Assembly: GCA_022822725.1 (NCBI GenBank)
Contig: JAJEAN010000007.1
Coordinates: 1,685,045-1,749,044, forward strand
DNA: 64,000 bases
Direction of reading: 5' to 3'
Source: Candidatus Latescibacterota bacterium
GTDB taxonomy: Bacteria; JAAXHH01
Below, piece by piece: positions 15,015-24,592 of this stretch. Numbering within the stretch: the stretch's first letter is position 1; each line of letters begins with the position of its first letter. A program made the position numbers and the translations under genes. The notes beneath the pieces were generated by a model that searched no databases, had not been told where the DNA came from, and was given only the letters and a program-made list of their open reading frames with translations.

Positions 15015-16104
15015 TTTCTTCACCGTTGTCGCTCCACCATTCCCAGTCGTTGTGCAGCGCCCGGACCGCGTTCTCCGGCGTGGTGGGCATGTGCGGTGTC
15101 ATGTCGACGCCCGTCTCGGCGTGGGTCGAGATCAGGGACATGGCGGATCGGCGCGTAGGGCTGTAGGCGATGTACCGGGCGAGGCCGGCCATGGACTCCG
15201 CTGTGGTGGCGAAGTTGAGAAACCGGAGCGCGGCTTTGGGGTTGCGCGTGCCCTCGACGATGCCGAACCCGCTCGAATCCAGGACCTGGCCGTCCCAGAC
15301 GATGACAAAAGGCTGATCCTCCAGCACCTGGGCGTTGAAGATGCGCCCGTTGTAGGCCGTGGTCATCACCACCTCGCCGTCGGCCAGCAACTGTGGCGGA
15401 TGGGCCCCGGTCTCCCACCATATGATGTGATCCTTGATGGTATCCAGCTTGCGGAAGGCCCGGGCGATGCCCACCTCGGTGTCCAGCGTGGCGTACACCT
15501 TATCCTGTGGCACACCGTCCGCCATCAGCGCGAATTCGAGATTGACCCGCGGAACTCGCCGCATGCCCCGGCGGCCCGGGAACTTTTCCAGGTCGAAGAA
15601 GTCGTTGACGGTGATTGGCTTCACGTCGCCGATGCGTTCGTCGTTGTACGCGAATACCGTCGAAAAGAAAAGGGTCGTCACGCCGCATTCCGAGATCGTA
15701 CCCTCAACGAAGTCATCTACGGCCGGCGTGCCATCAGCGCCCGGAGACAGATCGTCGATGTTGATTGGAACGAGCAGTCCTTCATCGCAACCCCGGACGA
15801 TTTCGGCCACATTCAGATCAACTACGTCCCAATACACGTTCCCCACGTCCACCTGCGCGCGGATCTGCGCCAGCCCGCCGTTGTAGTCCTCGAAGTTGAT
15901 GTCGATGCCCGTTTCCGCTTCGAACCGCTCGTGGTATCCCTTCTCGCAGGCGCGGGAGTAGGAGCCGCCGAAGCTGACGACGGTGAGGGTTTGGGCGGCT
16001 GTCCGGCCGGTGGGTAGAAGCACCAGCGTAATCAGGGCAGGAGTAAAAAAACTAATCAGCGGATGTAAACTAACAAACAGTTTTTTTAACACACTTAAAC
16101 TCAT
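14980..16104 (-). CDS. Extracellular solute-binding protein, PotD-like (ABC transporter)
   Basis: 374 aa periplasmic binding protein (SBP_bac family, spermidine/putrescine type). A signal peptide with hydrophobic core LITLVLLPTG and a likely AAAQ-type cleavage region near 36-38 is followed by LTVVSFGGSYSRACEKGY, the usual first strand. YWDVVDLNVAEIVRGC, FSTVFAYND and VMTTAYNGRIF match the two-lobed fold. No permease or ATPase gene is adjacent, so it is an orphan component here. The next gene downstream is a PhyH gene. The ligand is probably a polyamine-like or small cationic compound by family, not proven. Tandem 37-bp duplications extend from its 3' end. Confidence 0.88.
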   Translation of the reverse strand: MSLSVLKKLFVSLHPLISFFTPALITLVLLPTGRTAAQTLTVVSFGGSYSRACEKGYHERFEAETGIDINFEDYNGGLAQIRAQVDVGNVYWDVVDLNVAEIVRGCDEGLLVPINIDDLSPGADGTPAVDDFVEGTISECGVTTLFFSTVFAYNDERIGDVKPITVNDFFDLEKFPGRRGMRRVPRVNLEFALMADGVPQDKVYATLDTEVGIARAFRKLDTIKDHIIWWETGAHPPQLLADGEVVMTTAYNGRIFNAQVLEDQPFVIVWDGQVLDSSGFGIVEGTRNPKAALRFLNFATTAESMAGLARYIAYSPTRRSAMSLISTHAETGVDMTPHMPTTPENAVRALHNDWEWWSDNGEEMNERFSTWLAR

Positions 16105-16206
16105 AACTGGTTCTGGTAGTAATCAACTTCCGTTTTGTGTGCCTGAACAGGTGCCTTTGACATCGAATAAAGTGAATCCGACACAACTTGTCGATGTCGA
16201 GTACAA

Positions 16207-16233
16207 TAGAACAAGGTCGCAGACCTTGTTCTA
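16207..16233. terminator. Perfect 12-bp hairpin downstream of the ClpP-fold gene
   Basis: Arms TAGAACAAGGTC and GACCTTGTTCTA flank the loop GCA. It lies 37 bp past the stop of the minus-strand gene ending at 16270. There is no strong T-tract on either strand, so it is a weak intrinsic terminator or an mRNA 3' stabiliser. Confidence 0.5.
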
Positions 16234-16269
16234 AATATTACTTGTGTTCTTCGTCATTGATGGATTCTT

Positions 16270-17844
16270 CTACAATGAGGAAAAGGAATACCTAAGGACG
16301 TTCCCTGCAGTTTCCTTATCGTAGGACAAAACTGTTTCGAAAAACTTTATGTATATCTGACAAGTCTTGGCGTAACCTTCCTTATTCACTGCTATTGAAG
16401 TATCCAAGTAGGCCGCGTCGTCACCAAGTTGCAGAAAGATCTCATCAAGTATTAAGTTTGCGTTTAAAACACTTATGGAAACTTCAGACGTTTCGTACCG
16501 ATCTGTAATTACATTAACAAGTGCATTTTGCATCGGAGCGAAGTCTTTTATTTCTAAGACGCTTGCCATATCCACCGGGCCAAATCTGTCAGGATCTAGA
16601 TATTTAACACATTGTATAGAATCGACAGTTTCTAGCTTCTTTAGTATCTCTATATATGCCTCGATATAATCCAGAATTGCGTTATCGCTTGTGTAAGGAA
16701 GTAACTTCATTTCCAGATTCGATATGTGATTCCTAGCTGTTTCTTGAATCTCGAGACGGCTGCCCCCTCTTTGTAGCTGAATTAAAACATCGTCAATTAT
16801 AGCATTGTACGTATCTGGTTCGTAGGATTTAACTATGTGGAATACGGGACTACTTTCCAAAATATCGGCTTCGATTTCTTTCCTGGTATACTCCTCATGC
16901 TCGAAGGGCCAGAAATCGGATCCATCAACGATCTCATGTACTACATTTGCTGACAGCAGTTCCTCAATCGTAGGATACCAAAAATCACCTGGTTCTGCAC
17001 TATATAGTCGGTCCAGAAAGCTCGAATCTACACCCGCCTGGCTGAACAACTGAAGGTCAATTTCTTGAGACATTTCTGGATTTGACGGAATTACCTCACC
17101 TTTTCCAATTGCTGAATATTGGTGAAATGCAATGTTAGCACCATGGGCGAGAGTGCGTTGCTTTCCTGATACAAATGCGATTGTACATGCAGAATAACAT
17201 CCTGTGATGGTGTAGGTATCGAGTTGTTCTTCCTTAATCAAATTTGAAATCTGTCTACCTTCGTATACCCAGCCACCTGGGCTATCGAGAACAATACCTG
17301 TTACCTTTGAGTTAGTCTTCATTATGGATTTGACTTCGTCAGAAACGCCTATTCCTAAACGTCCATTCACTCGTACAAGTGTGCCGTCATCACTAATTTG
17401 TACCTTAAAACCCGAGTATTGGTCTCTTCCCACGGCTAAATCAAAAACTGATACGAATTCTTGAAATGATGAAATGGAACCGAAAACAGAGGAAATAACA
17501 CCCATTACTACTGTGAACTTGGCATATCGAGCCCATAGCTTCCTGCCTTTATCCTCAATATGACGATTGGCAGATCTCCATAGTCCTACTGCCTGCCATG
17601 GAAAAACCAGGTATAGCACAAAGAAGTAAATTAAAGAAGATCTTGCGATATTACGTGGATTCAGTTCTGCTTCTGACTGAATTGCAACCAATACGATGTA
17701 CATAACGGTTAATCCGACGTTAACTAGACCACAATTGATCCAAAATGTCCTGGCCAGTTTAAACTCACCTCGCCAATGGGCGAGTATGTAGCCTTTGAAT
17801 GTACTTGGAATGGACTCTTGGTGATTATCGAGTACTACTAACAT
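16270..17844 (-). CDS. Membrane protein with ClpP/crotonase-fold serine protease domain
   Basis: 524 aa. Three TM helices (about 35-57, 70-88, 108-126) precede a ClpP-like domain (about 145-290) of the COG3904 type. LDSPGGWVYEGRQIS is the oxyanion strand, GCYSACTIAFVSGKQR carries the nucleophile Ser in SAC, and ANIAFHQYSA supplies a His. A long helical C-terminal region (about 330-520) has no recognised domain. The usual COG3904 protein is shorter and lacks this tail. GC is lower than in flanking core genes and it stands alone between a solute-binding gene and the restriction block, suggesting acquired DNA. Protease activity is inferred from the motif. Confidence 0.75.
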   Translation of the reverse strand: MLVVLDNHQESIPSTFKGYILAHWRGEFKLARTFWINCGLVNVGLTVMYIVLVAIQSEAELNPRNIARSSLIYFFVLYLVFPWQAVGLWRSANRHIEDKGRKLWARYAKFTVVMGVISSVFGSISSFQEFVSVFDLAVGRDQYSGFKVQISDDGTLVRVNGRLGIGVSDEVKSIMKTNSKVTGIVLDSPGGWVYEGRQISNLIKEEQLDTYTITGCYSACTIAFVSGKQRTLAHGANIAFHQYSAIGKGEVIPSNPEMSQEIDLQLFSQAGVDSSFLDRLYSAEPGDFWYPTIEELLSANVVHEIVDGSDFWPFEHEEYTRKEIEADILESSPVFHIVKSYEPDTYNAIIDDVLIQLQRGGSRLEIQETARNHISNLEMKLLPYTSDNAILDYIEAYIEILKKLETVDSIQCVKYLDPDRFGPVDMASVLEIKDFAPMQNALVNVITDRYETSEVSISVLNANLILDEIFLQLGDDAAYLDTSIAVNKEGYAKTCQIYIKFFETVLSYDKETAGNVLRYSFSSL

Positions 17845-17948
17845 AATCCGTCCTCTCTAACCTGTCGGATTAGGTTCTCATTTTATTGTAAAGGAGTAGA
17901 ATAGGTATTGTACAAATCATAAATGTAACGTACGACAACGGTTAAATT

Positions 17949-20900
17949 CTACTCCCCCGCCCCCTCGTACGCCAACTCGAACACCGTATTCTTCATCCAT
18001 CGGCTGAATTCAGGATTGTTGGCGTATAACTTATACAGTTGCATTTCGTCCTTCATCATCGAGGTGATGACGCGCGACAGCGCTTTGTCGTGCTCGATGC
18101 GCGCGTTTTGCCGGTCCGAGTTCTGGCGGGCATTTTTGAACGCAGTGTCCATGGCAACCCGCGCCGGAATCGTGTCGTAGACCTGCTTCATAATGCGGTC
18201 TGCGTCTTCCCACTTGATATTTCCGAAAAGATCGTTGAATTCCGCGATTATGTTCGACAGGCGATCCATCTCGGGGTCGGAGCTTGATCCACCACCTGTG
18301 GGCGGTACGGGTCCGATCTCGGCATCCTCATCGGGAAGGATGATCTTCTGCATAGCTCTCTTCTCGACCCTGTAGCTATCCAGATCGATGGCCTCGAGGA
18401 TACCCTTGGAAAGGTCATCGTCGGCGGGGGCCGGCAGCTTCGAAACCAGGAAGTTCAGGAAAATGGACCGCTTTTCCCAATCGGCATTGGTATACGGAAG
18501 GATCGATGCCAGGAACGCGTAGGTCCGCAGGAAGCCCTTAGCTTTACCTTTGAAGTCGACCTGTCCGTCTTCATCGAGCTGTTCTTTGTACGCTGCCACG
18601 CAGGCATCGAGGATGGGGTGGAGCTGGTCGACGTCCGCGCCGTCCAGGTACTGGCGCACAAAGTCTTCAATCTGTTCCTCGGAATAGACCTGGGAGCTGT
18701 CGAGATCGGCCTGCAAGTCGTGGAGCTTGTTGGGATCGGTCTCCTCGGACAGGATCGTGGTGCGGTAGAAGTTGGAGAACGCGTCGCGGATGGTATCGGT
18801 ATCGTTCAGGAAATCCAGGACGAGGACATCGTGCTTGTCCGGATGTGCTCGATTCAGGCGCGATAGCGTCTGTACGGCCTTGATGCTCGACAGCGTCTTG
18901 TCGACGTACATCGTATGCAGCAGCGGTTCGTCGTAACCCGTCTGGAACTTGTCGGCGCAGACCAGGAAACGGTACGGATCCTCCTGGAACCGCTCTTCAA
19001 TCTTGACTGACGGAAAACCATTAAGCAAAGACTCGCTGACCTTCGACCCTCCGTAATCGTATTCGCCGGAGAAAGCGACAAGGGCCTGGTAAGGACTCTT
19101 TCGCTCTTTCAGGTAGTCTCGGATGGCATAAAAGTACTGGATTGCACGTTCGATGCCGTTGGTAACGACCATAGCGCGCGCCTTGCCGCGGATCCTGTGT
19201 TGCACCAGTACCTGGTCGTGGAAATGGTCCACCATGATCTCCGCCTTGAGCCGGATGGCATGGTCGCTTCCTTCCACGAAGCGCCGCAGTTTCTTCTGGG
19301 CCTTCTTCGTGTCAAATTTTGGGTCGTCCTCTATCGTCTTGGCAAGTTTGTAGTAGCTTTCCACCGGCGTGTAATGCTCAAGCACGTCCAGGATGAACCC
19401 TTCCTGGATCGCCTGCTTCATGGTGTAGCTATGGAAAGCCCGGTGCCTCACCGTGCCGTCGGCCTGCGATTCCGGATCGCCGAAGGTCTCCAGCGTCTTG
19501 TTCTTGGGCGTGGCGGTAAAAGCGAAGTAGCTGGCGTTGGACAGCAACTTGCGGTTCTCCATAAGGTCGTTGATCTTATCCTCGAAGGAATTTTCTACGA
19601 TCTCATTCACGGACTCAGAAAGTACCTTCGACATCGCCGCGCTTGTACGGCCCCCCTGACTGGAATGGGCCTCGTCGATGATGATGGCAAAACACCGGCT
19701 CTGCTGCGCTTTGTCTATCTCGTCCAGGATGAAGGGAAACTTCTGCACGGTGGAGATGATGATCTTCTTGCCGTCCTGGATGAACTTCTTCAGGTCGCCC
19801 GACTTGTTGGCATGCCCCACCGTCGCGCTTACCTGCTCGTACTGCCTGATTGTATCGTGGATCTGCCGATCGAGGATCCTTCGGTCCGTGACCACGACGA
19901 TCGAGTCGAAGACCGGCTTCCCATCTTTCGTAAGCCCGATCAACTGATGAGCCAACCAGGCGATGGAGTTGCTCTTTCCACTGCCGGCCGAATGCTGGAT
20001 CAGGTAGCGCTTGCCCACACCGGAGACGGTCGCGTCGGCCAGAAGCTTGCGAACTACGTCGAGCTGATGGTACCGCGGCCACGTCTGCGTCCTTCTCTTC
20101 TGGTTGGATTTCGCATCCTTGGTCACGACCACCTGAGCATAGTTCTCCAGGATGTTGGTCAGACTCTCTCTGGACAGCACTTCCCGCCAAAGGTAGTCGG
20201 TCTTGATCCCGTTTGGATTGGGCGGATTGCCGGCGCCGTCATTCCATCCGAGATTGAAAGGCAGGAACCATGACGCCTTCCCCTTGAGGTGAGTACAAAA
20301 ACGGACCTCGCTCTCGTCCACTGCAAAATGGGCAATGCACCGGCCGAGTTCGAACAGTTTCTCCTTGGGATTGCGATCCAGCTTGTACTGCTCAACGGCG
20401 TCGCTCACGGTTTGCTTGGTCAGGCTGTTCTTCAACTCGAACGTGAACACCGGGAGACCGTTGATGAACAGACCAATATCCAGGGCCCGTTGCGTCTCAT
20501 CCTTGCTGTAACGCAGCTGCCGGGTCACGGTGAACCGGTTCAGTTCGAATTGCGCCTTGGCCTGCTCGTTCCCGGGCGACGGGGTACCGTAAAACAGGTC
20601 CAGGTCGTGCGCTCCGTGCCTGATACCGTTACGAAGTACGTCGATAGTACCGCGCTTGCTGATTTCGTTCTGAAGCCGGGCGAGAAACTTCTGTCGTGTA
20701 GGGCAGTTCTCAGACAGTGCCAATGAGTCAGCCGCCGCGGGTTGCGTATCACCTAGGAATTCCGAGAGCTGAACCAAATCGACGCAGTACGTCCGGTCGT
20801 AGTCGTGGGGATTCCCACAACTCCAGCCCACACCGCCGTAGCCAGCTGCCGGCTCGGCCACGGTACCCGATGAAAGGGGATCGCACGGATGTCCTGTCAG

Positions 20901-20990
20901 GGTCTTGCAGATGAGGCGTTCGAGGCCCTTTTCAGAAGTGTCGGTGGTCATGCTGTCATTACCGAGAACCCTTGTCGGGAATCGCACCAT
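17949..20990 (-). CDS. hsdR: Type I restriction enzyme R subunit
   Basis: 1013 aa. The N-terminal nuclease (HsdR_N) shows ALDIGLFINGLPVFTFELKN with the D ... E-x-K catalytic pattern. The SF2 translocase motifs follow: HSAGSGKSNSIAW (Walker A), DEAHSSQGG (DEAH box), AFTATPKNKT, FQTGYDEPLLHTMYVDK, and QTLSRLNRAH (motif VI). A helical C-terminal domain would contact HsdM. The first Met (20990) and Met14 (20951, MTTDTSEKG) are both possible starts, neither with a strong ribosome site. It is the last gene of the RM locus and has its own AT-rich upstream region. It translocates and cleaves unmodified DNA with HsdM and HsdS. Confidence 0.95.
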   Translation of the reverse strand: MVRFPTRVLGNDSMTTDTSEKGLERLICKTLTGHPCDPLSSGTVAEPAAGYGGVGWSCGNPHDYDRTYCVDLVQLSEFLGDTQPAAADSLALSENCPTRQKFLARLQNEISKRGTIDVLRNGIRHGAHDLDLFYGTPSPGNEQAKAQFELNRFTVTRQLRYSKDETQRALDIGLFINGLPVFTFELKNSLTKQTVSDAVEQYKLDRNPKEKLFELGRCIAHFAVDESEVRFCTHLKGKASWFLPFNLGWNDGAGNPPNPNGIKTDYLWREVLSRESLTNILENYAQVVVTKDAKSNQKRRTQTWPRYHQLDVVRKLLADATVSGVGKRYLIQHSAGSGKSNSIAWLAHQLIGLTKDGKPVFDSIVVVTDRRILDRQIHDTIRQYEQVSATVGHANKSGDLKKFIQDGKKIIISTVQKFPFILDEIDKAQQSRCFAIIIDEAHSSQGGRTSAAMSKVLSESVNEIVENSFEDKINDLMENRKLLSNASYFAFTATPKNKTLETFGDPESQADGTVRHRAFHSYTMKQAIQEGFILDVLEHYTPVESYYKLAKTIEDDPKFDTKKAQKKLRRFVEGSDHAIRLKAEIMVDHFHDQVLVQHRIRGKARAMVVTNGIERAIQYFYAIRDYLKERKSPYQALVAFSGEYDYGGSKVSESLLNGFPSVKIEERFQEDPYRFLVCADKFQTGYDEPLLHTMYVDKTLSSIKAVQTLSRLNRAHPDKHDVLVLDFLNDTDTIRDAFSNFYRTTILSEETDPNKLHDLQADLDSSQVYSEEQIEDFVRQYLDGADVDQLHPILDACVAAYKEQLDEDGQVDFKGKAKGFLRTYAFLASILPYTNADWEKRSIFLNFLVSKLPAPADDDLSKGILEAIDLDSYRVEKRAMQKIILPDEDAEIGPVPPTGGGSSSDPEMDRLSNIIAEFNDLFGNIKWEDADRIMKQVYDTIPARVAMDTAFKNARQNSDRQNARIEHDKALSRVITSMMKDEMQLYKLYANNPEFSRWMKNTVFELAYEGAGE

Positions 20991-20994
20991 TATG

Positions 20995-21110
20995 CCGTAT
21001 TGTGGTTATAACCCAACGCTAATGGCACAAATTACCTGCACACAAATATATAATAGACATATACTTACAAAATCAATTATGTCTAAATTATGCCGAAATT
21101 ACGCTTAAAT
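20995..21110 (-). promoter_or_regulatory. AT-rich upstream region of hsdR, related to the one upstream of the AlbA_2 gene
   Basis: This gap of about 140 bp contains blocks (ATTGTGGT, GGCACAAAT, CACACAAATAT, GACATATACTTA, ATTATGCCG) that recur in the same order at 22890-22990. Conserved order and spacing suggest a duplicated promoter or operator, letting hsdR be controlled separately from the upstream genes. No regulator was identified. Confidence 0.4.
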
Positions 21111-21131
21111 TGTAAAAACCACTTTAAACTG

Positions 21132-22784
21132 TTATTTACTTTCAGGATTATCGCCAGAAGGCGGTATCTTCGGATACCAGCGAGCGGCTTTAGTATTCCC
21201 TACTTTGTGTATCTGTCCATTGATTCTCATCTCTTGAAGTAATTTCTGAACCTGGATATAGGAGAGCGCTGGCAGCACCTGAACAAGCTCCTTCAACGGA
21301 CTCCCATCTTTCCGGTTATATTGAATATGCTTAAGCAGCAACTCCTTGTTAGTCTCGCGGTCCAATCCACGCTTGCGTGTGTACACCCCTGCCTTACCGA
21401 TATACCGGTAGAACCGCCGGGACAATAGCAACCGTACACTCCGCCCGCGTCCCGTGCGTTCAATTATGCCCCGTTCCAGCAGAGGCTCGATTCTGGGTTT
21501 AAGGTCGTCGGGAATGGGTTGATCGCGGTGGACAAGATCGACCAACAATAGATCGTCAAGTCCAAACAAGGCGACCTGTTCCTGCCCGATCTCCTCCAGA
21601 AAACGCAAAAATTCCTGATCTTGAATATCGCCGTGCAGCGTGAGCCATACGCCGTTCGCATCCGTATGGGTAAAATCAGGCAACGGCTTACTCTGCTGAA
21701 TACACTCGCGAAATATGCGGTCAAACCCCTGTCCGGCTCGTTCGACCAGGCCGCATTTGCCAAGCACTTCGGCGATACGGCGATTGCGGGGGTTTTGTTG
21801 CCGGAGGACGTTCTCAGGGGTTATGCCGGGTGGAAAACCTCCAGGACTCACGATTTCTACGCGACGTGGATACTGCCGGACGAAAATAGAACCTCCATTG
21901 CGATAATCGCGGTGACTCACGGCGTTCAAAACGGCCTCGCGAACCATGCGCTCGTTGAACGTGGGCACGTCCCAGATAAAGAGCCCCTGCTGAAAGTGTT
22001 GCAGGTCGTTTCGTTGGTTGATGAGTCGCCAGATCTCGTCCAGAACAGAGAGGAATCCCAGCCTGAATTCATGTCGTTCCGCCGCCGGTCCGGGTTCTTC
22101 ATTTGATCGGTACTCGAATATGACTTCCGCCTGGGAAAGGTATTTGCCCAGAGCTTTTCGTGTGCCCAGCAGGATCAACGCCGCATACGTCACCTCGCCA
22201 TCGACAAGCAACTCCGCATCTGTCAGCAGTTGCTCATCGGGACGGGTCGAGATGCCTTGGTCCGGCGACTTTCGATGCCACAGCTTACGCAGAGCATTCA
22301 AAGCGGTCGGATCGAGATCTTCCAATCGGGCTTGTGTACAAATCTCCGCAGAAAAATCGAGGCTGGCCTCAGCGAATATGCGTTGGAGTTGATCCTGAGT
22401 CATAGGTACGAGGGCATCTCCACCACGCATCCAATAAGCACCTTTGTACTGTAGCGGTACTCCTAAAGGTCGAGGCGGGACCTGAAGCACAAGTATCCGC
22501 CTGCCCCGGTGTTGTACCTCCTCGGCATCTATACGTAGCCTCAGTCGCTCAAACAGGCTGGCCTTCGTCCTTTCGAGATCAGGAAAAGCACGGCTGCCAA
22601 CCACTTCGCGCGGTGGTTTGTCTGTCACACCCAGGATCATCCTTCCGCCACCTTCATTGGAAAGGGCAATGCAGTACTTTACCAACTCCTCAAAATCGAA
22701 CCTGTTTTTTGCCTCTTTGAACTCCAGATGCTCGTCTTCCCTGGCGTCCATCCAGGTCTGGAGTTCGGATAGGGGAATGGTCAT
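21132..22784 (-). CDS. AlbA_2/Schlafen-domain ATP-binding protein in the RM locus
   Basis: 550 aa. The N-terminal AlbA_2 domain (PF04326) shows EDEHLEFKEAKNRFDFEELVK-type opening residues, ALSNEGGGRMILGV, and YWMRGGDALVPM. The middle region has an ATPase-like segment of the COG2865 type: FNERMVREAVLNAVSHRDYRN, SIFVRQYPRRVEIVSPGGFP, GLVERAGQGFDRIF. A winged-helix-like C-terminus (LPALSYIQVQKLLQEMR) may bind DNA or RNA. Such proteins are frequent passengers of type I RM operons and may act as regulators or add-on effectors. It lies between hsdS and hsdR, with about 340 bp to hsdR-side and hsdS-side AT-rich gaps. Confidence 0.85.
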   Translation of the reverse strand: MTIPLSELQTWMDAREDEHLEFKEAKNRFDFEELVKYCIALSNEGGGRMILGVTDKPPREVVGSRAFPDLERTKASLFERLRLRIDAEEVQHRGRRILVLQVPPRPLGVPLQYKGAYWMRGGDALVPMTQDQLQRIFAEASLDFSAEICTQARLEDLDPTALNALRKLWHRKSPDQGISTRPDEQLLTDAELLVDGEVTYAALILLGTRKALGKYLSQAEVIFEYRSNEEPGPAAERHEFRLGFLSVLDEIWRLINQRNDLQHFQQGLFIWDVPTFNERMVREAVLNAVSHRDYRNGGSIFVRQYPRRVEIVSPGGFPPGITPENVLRQQNPRNRRIAEVLGKCGLVERAGQGFDRIFRECIQQSKPLPDFTHTDANGVWLTLHGDIQDQEFLRFLEEIGQEQVALFGLDDLLLVDLVHRDQPIPDDLKPRIEPLLERGIIERTGRGRSVRLLLSRRFYRYIGKAGVYTRKRGLDRETNKELLLKHIQYNRKDGSPLKELVQVLPALSYIQVQKLLQEMRINGQIHKVGNTKAARWYPKIPPSGDNPESK

Positions 22785-22815
22785 GGTGTTATATTTGTCT
22801 AATCATGTGAATTAT

Positions 22816-22834
22816 GCACCCTCAACGAGGGTGC
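22816..22834. other. Short hairpin GCACCCTC-AAC-GAGGGTGC
   Basis: A perfect 8-bp stem with a 3-nt loop lies just upstream of the AlbA_2 gene start (22784) in the minus-strand sense, with no T-tract. It could be an operator or a leader hairpin. Confidence 0.35.
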
Positions 22835-22887
22835 CGGAATATCCTGCCATCTTGTCATCCGTACCGGAAATGAACTCGTAAACTGCA

Positions 22888-22997
22888 TTATTATGCTGGA
22901 TTGTGGTGATGGTATAATTGGTATTGGTACAAATGCGTCACACATAAAGGTATGATAAACAGATACTTATAAACGGAAAGTCGTTCCCATTATGCGG
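22888..22997 (-). promoter_or_regulatory. AT-rich upstream region of the AlbA_2 gene, related to the hsdR upstream region
   Basis: Blocks ATTGTGGT, GGTACAAAT, CACACATAAAGG, AACAGATACTTA and ATTATGCGG parallel those upstream of hsdR. The 383-bp gap between hsdS and the AlbA_2 gene otherwise holds only a doubtful 39-codon frame and a small hairpin. Confidence 0.4.
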
Positions 22998-23021
22998 TTA
23001 ATTGTGCCTTTTACCCTTTTT

Positions 23022-23141
23022 TTAACGTAATTCCGAATGATCACCGACTTCTATCAAGATACCGTATACCTGTGTCTGAGCGTCGTAGACTTCCTCAACG
23101 GCTTCAGTCACTTCAAAGGTGTTTTCGCTCGGACCTTTCAT
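23022..23141 (-). CDS. Possible 39-residue acidic protein
   Basis: ATG at 23141 to TAA at 23022; it reads MKGPSENTFEVTEAVEE then VYDAQTQVYGILIEVGDHSE. It is acidic, with no Cys and no TM. It starts 27 bp after the hsdS stop in the same direction. No clear ribosome site. It could be a small anti-restriction or regulatory peptide, a remnant, or chance. Confidence 0.25.
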   Translation of the reverse strand: MKGPSENTFEVTEAVEEVYDAQTQVYGILIEVGDHSELR

Positions 23142-23167
23142 AGATTTCTAAATTAGTAAGCTTCGTA

Positions 23168-24592
23168 TCAGCTAGCAACATGACTGACGGCATAGTTGAT
23201 AGAACCTGACTCTGCAGGACCATCCATCGATTCTGTGTCATCAGGAAGATTGGTGGCTGCTTCACGTACGTCCAGCTTGCCGGTGACAACATCGGAGATC
23301 AGGCGAGTGCGGTACTCCTGAAAGAGTTCGATCTGGCGACGCGTGCGGGTAATGGCTGTCTCAATGTTAGTCGAGACCTCGTCGAGATAGTGGACGATGG
23401 CAGATTGTTCGGAGAGGGGTGGGAGAGGAAGCCATACCGATTTGATACCAGCATGAGAGAGCCCATATCTAGTTACGCCTTTCGCTTCGACATGGAACTG
23501 TTTTGCCAGCCCCTTACTCTGTAAAGCTCGTAGTAGATAAGCACCCGCAAGCCTGTCAGATTGGGGACGCAACAAGGCCAAGTGATAGCCTGAGACAAGA
23601 TCGCATGCAGGATCAGTTACCAGTGCAGGCACCCCTATGTCGTCCCAAGTCTCGGAGTCCTTGGTGATGAGGACATCATTTCTTTCAAGTCTGAATCGCT
23701 CGATTTCCTCATTGGTAGCGGTCGCATGCATAAAATCCATCTGTTTGTTGATGTAGTCATTGTTGTAAACATCAACATAATTACAGAGACGGACCGGATT
23801 CTCGCCATCCTTTATGTGTTTGTCAACGTTGCTTACTCGCATATCTACTACATTCCGCAGCCGCCGTACCTCCCAATGCTTCGGCACATCTCCCAGCCAC
23901 TCCGCTCCTGATGGTTGGTAGGCTGGATACGGCTTTCCGGATCGGACATCGAACTGCCCAGTGACAGCTTTCTGTGTGATGACCACTTTCTGTTCATCTA
24001 AAAGGGAAAGGAGTTTCTGCTTGCCTTGTGTGTAGTCTTGTATACGCTGTTGGGCATGTTCGAGGAATCTCACAATTTCGTTTTGTTCAGCAATTGGCAA
24101 AATCGGAATCGACTGATTAGCAAAAGTGCTATATCGAAAGTCAGTAGATCGCTCCCTTATACCTTTTGAGAGTGCCAAGATCCACTGGTTTCTGGCCATT
24201 TCTCGGATATAGAAGGCATAATAGTATGGATTGACCCCTGTCCGAGCAGGGGTACAGACAGAATAAACAGAGGTACCCATTCCATTCGAATCGGAAACGC
24301 CGACTGCACCGGCGAACGCATCCATTGAATGGATAACGAGGTCTCCACATCGTATACCCTGATACCTAAATCGACTTAGGGATTCCGTGAAACCACCTAA
24401 CCGACGATTGCTCCTAAGTGTCACGGTACCATCACGAAAGCACGTAACAACCTCATCGTCCTTTTCTGCAGGGCGTTCTATTTTGCAAAATAACCACTTT
24501 GCCCGGCAAGTACTCCAGTGCTTCGGCATGTTTTCCAACCACTCGACCTCAGAATCCTTCATTTCGGAAAATGGTTTGAGACCTTTCATCAT
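23168..24592 (-). CDS. hsdS: Type I restriction specificity subunit
   Basis: 474 aa with the classic two-half layout. TRD1 is about 15-150 (opening VEWLENMPKHWSTCRAK); a conserved helical spacer is about 160-215 (LPIAEQNEIVRFLEHAQQRI). TRD2 is about 222-370 (AEWLGDVPKHWEVRRLR), followed by a second helical region (LPPLSEQSAIVHYLDEV) and a tail. It determines the bipartite DNA target for HsdM/HsdR. The ATG overlaps the stop of the upstream DUF262 gene in an ATGA arrangement, so translation is coupled. The recognition sequence cannot be predicted from the TRDs by eye. Confidence 0.95.
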   Translation of the reverse strand: MMKGLKPFSEMKDSEVEWLENMPKHWSTCRAKWLFCKIERPAEKDDEVVTCFRDGTVTLRSNRRLGGFTESLSRFRYQGIRCGDLVIHSMDAFAGAVGVSDSNGMGTSVYSVCTPARTGVNPYYYAFYIREMARNQWILALSKGIRERSTDFRYSTFANQSIPILPIAEQNEIVRFLEHAQQRIQDYTQGKQKLLSLLDEQKVVITQKAVTGQFDVRSGKPYPAYQPSGAEWLGDVPKHWEVRRLRNVVDMRVSNVDKHIKDGENPVRLCNYVDVYNNDYINKQMDFMHATATNEEIERFRLERNDVLITKDSETWDDIGVPALVTDPACDLVSGYHLALLRPQSDRLAGAYLLRALQSKGLAKQFHVEAKGVTRYGLSHAGIKSVWLPLPPLSEQSAIVHYLDEVSTNIETAITRTRRQIELFQEYRTRLISDVVTGKLDVREAATNLPDDTESMDGPAESGSINYAVSHVAS

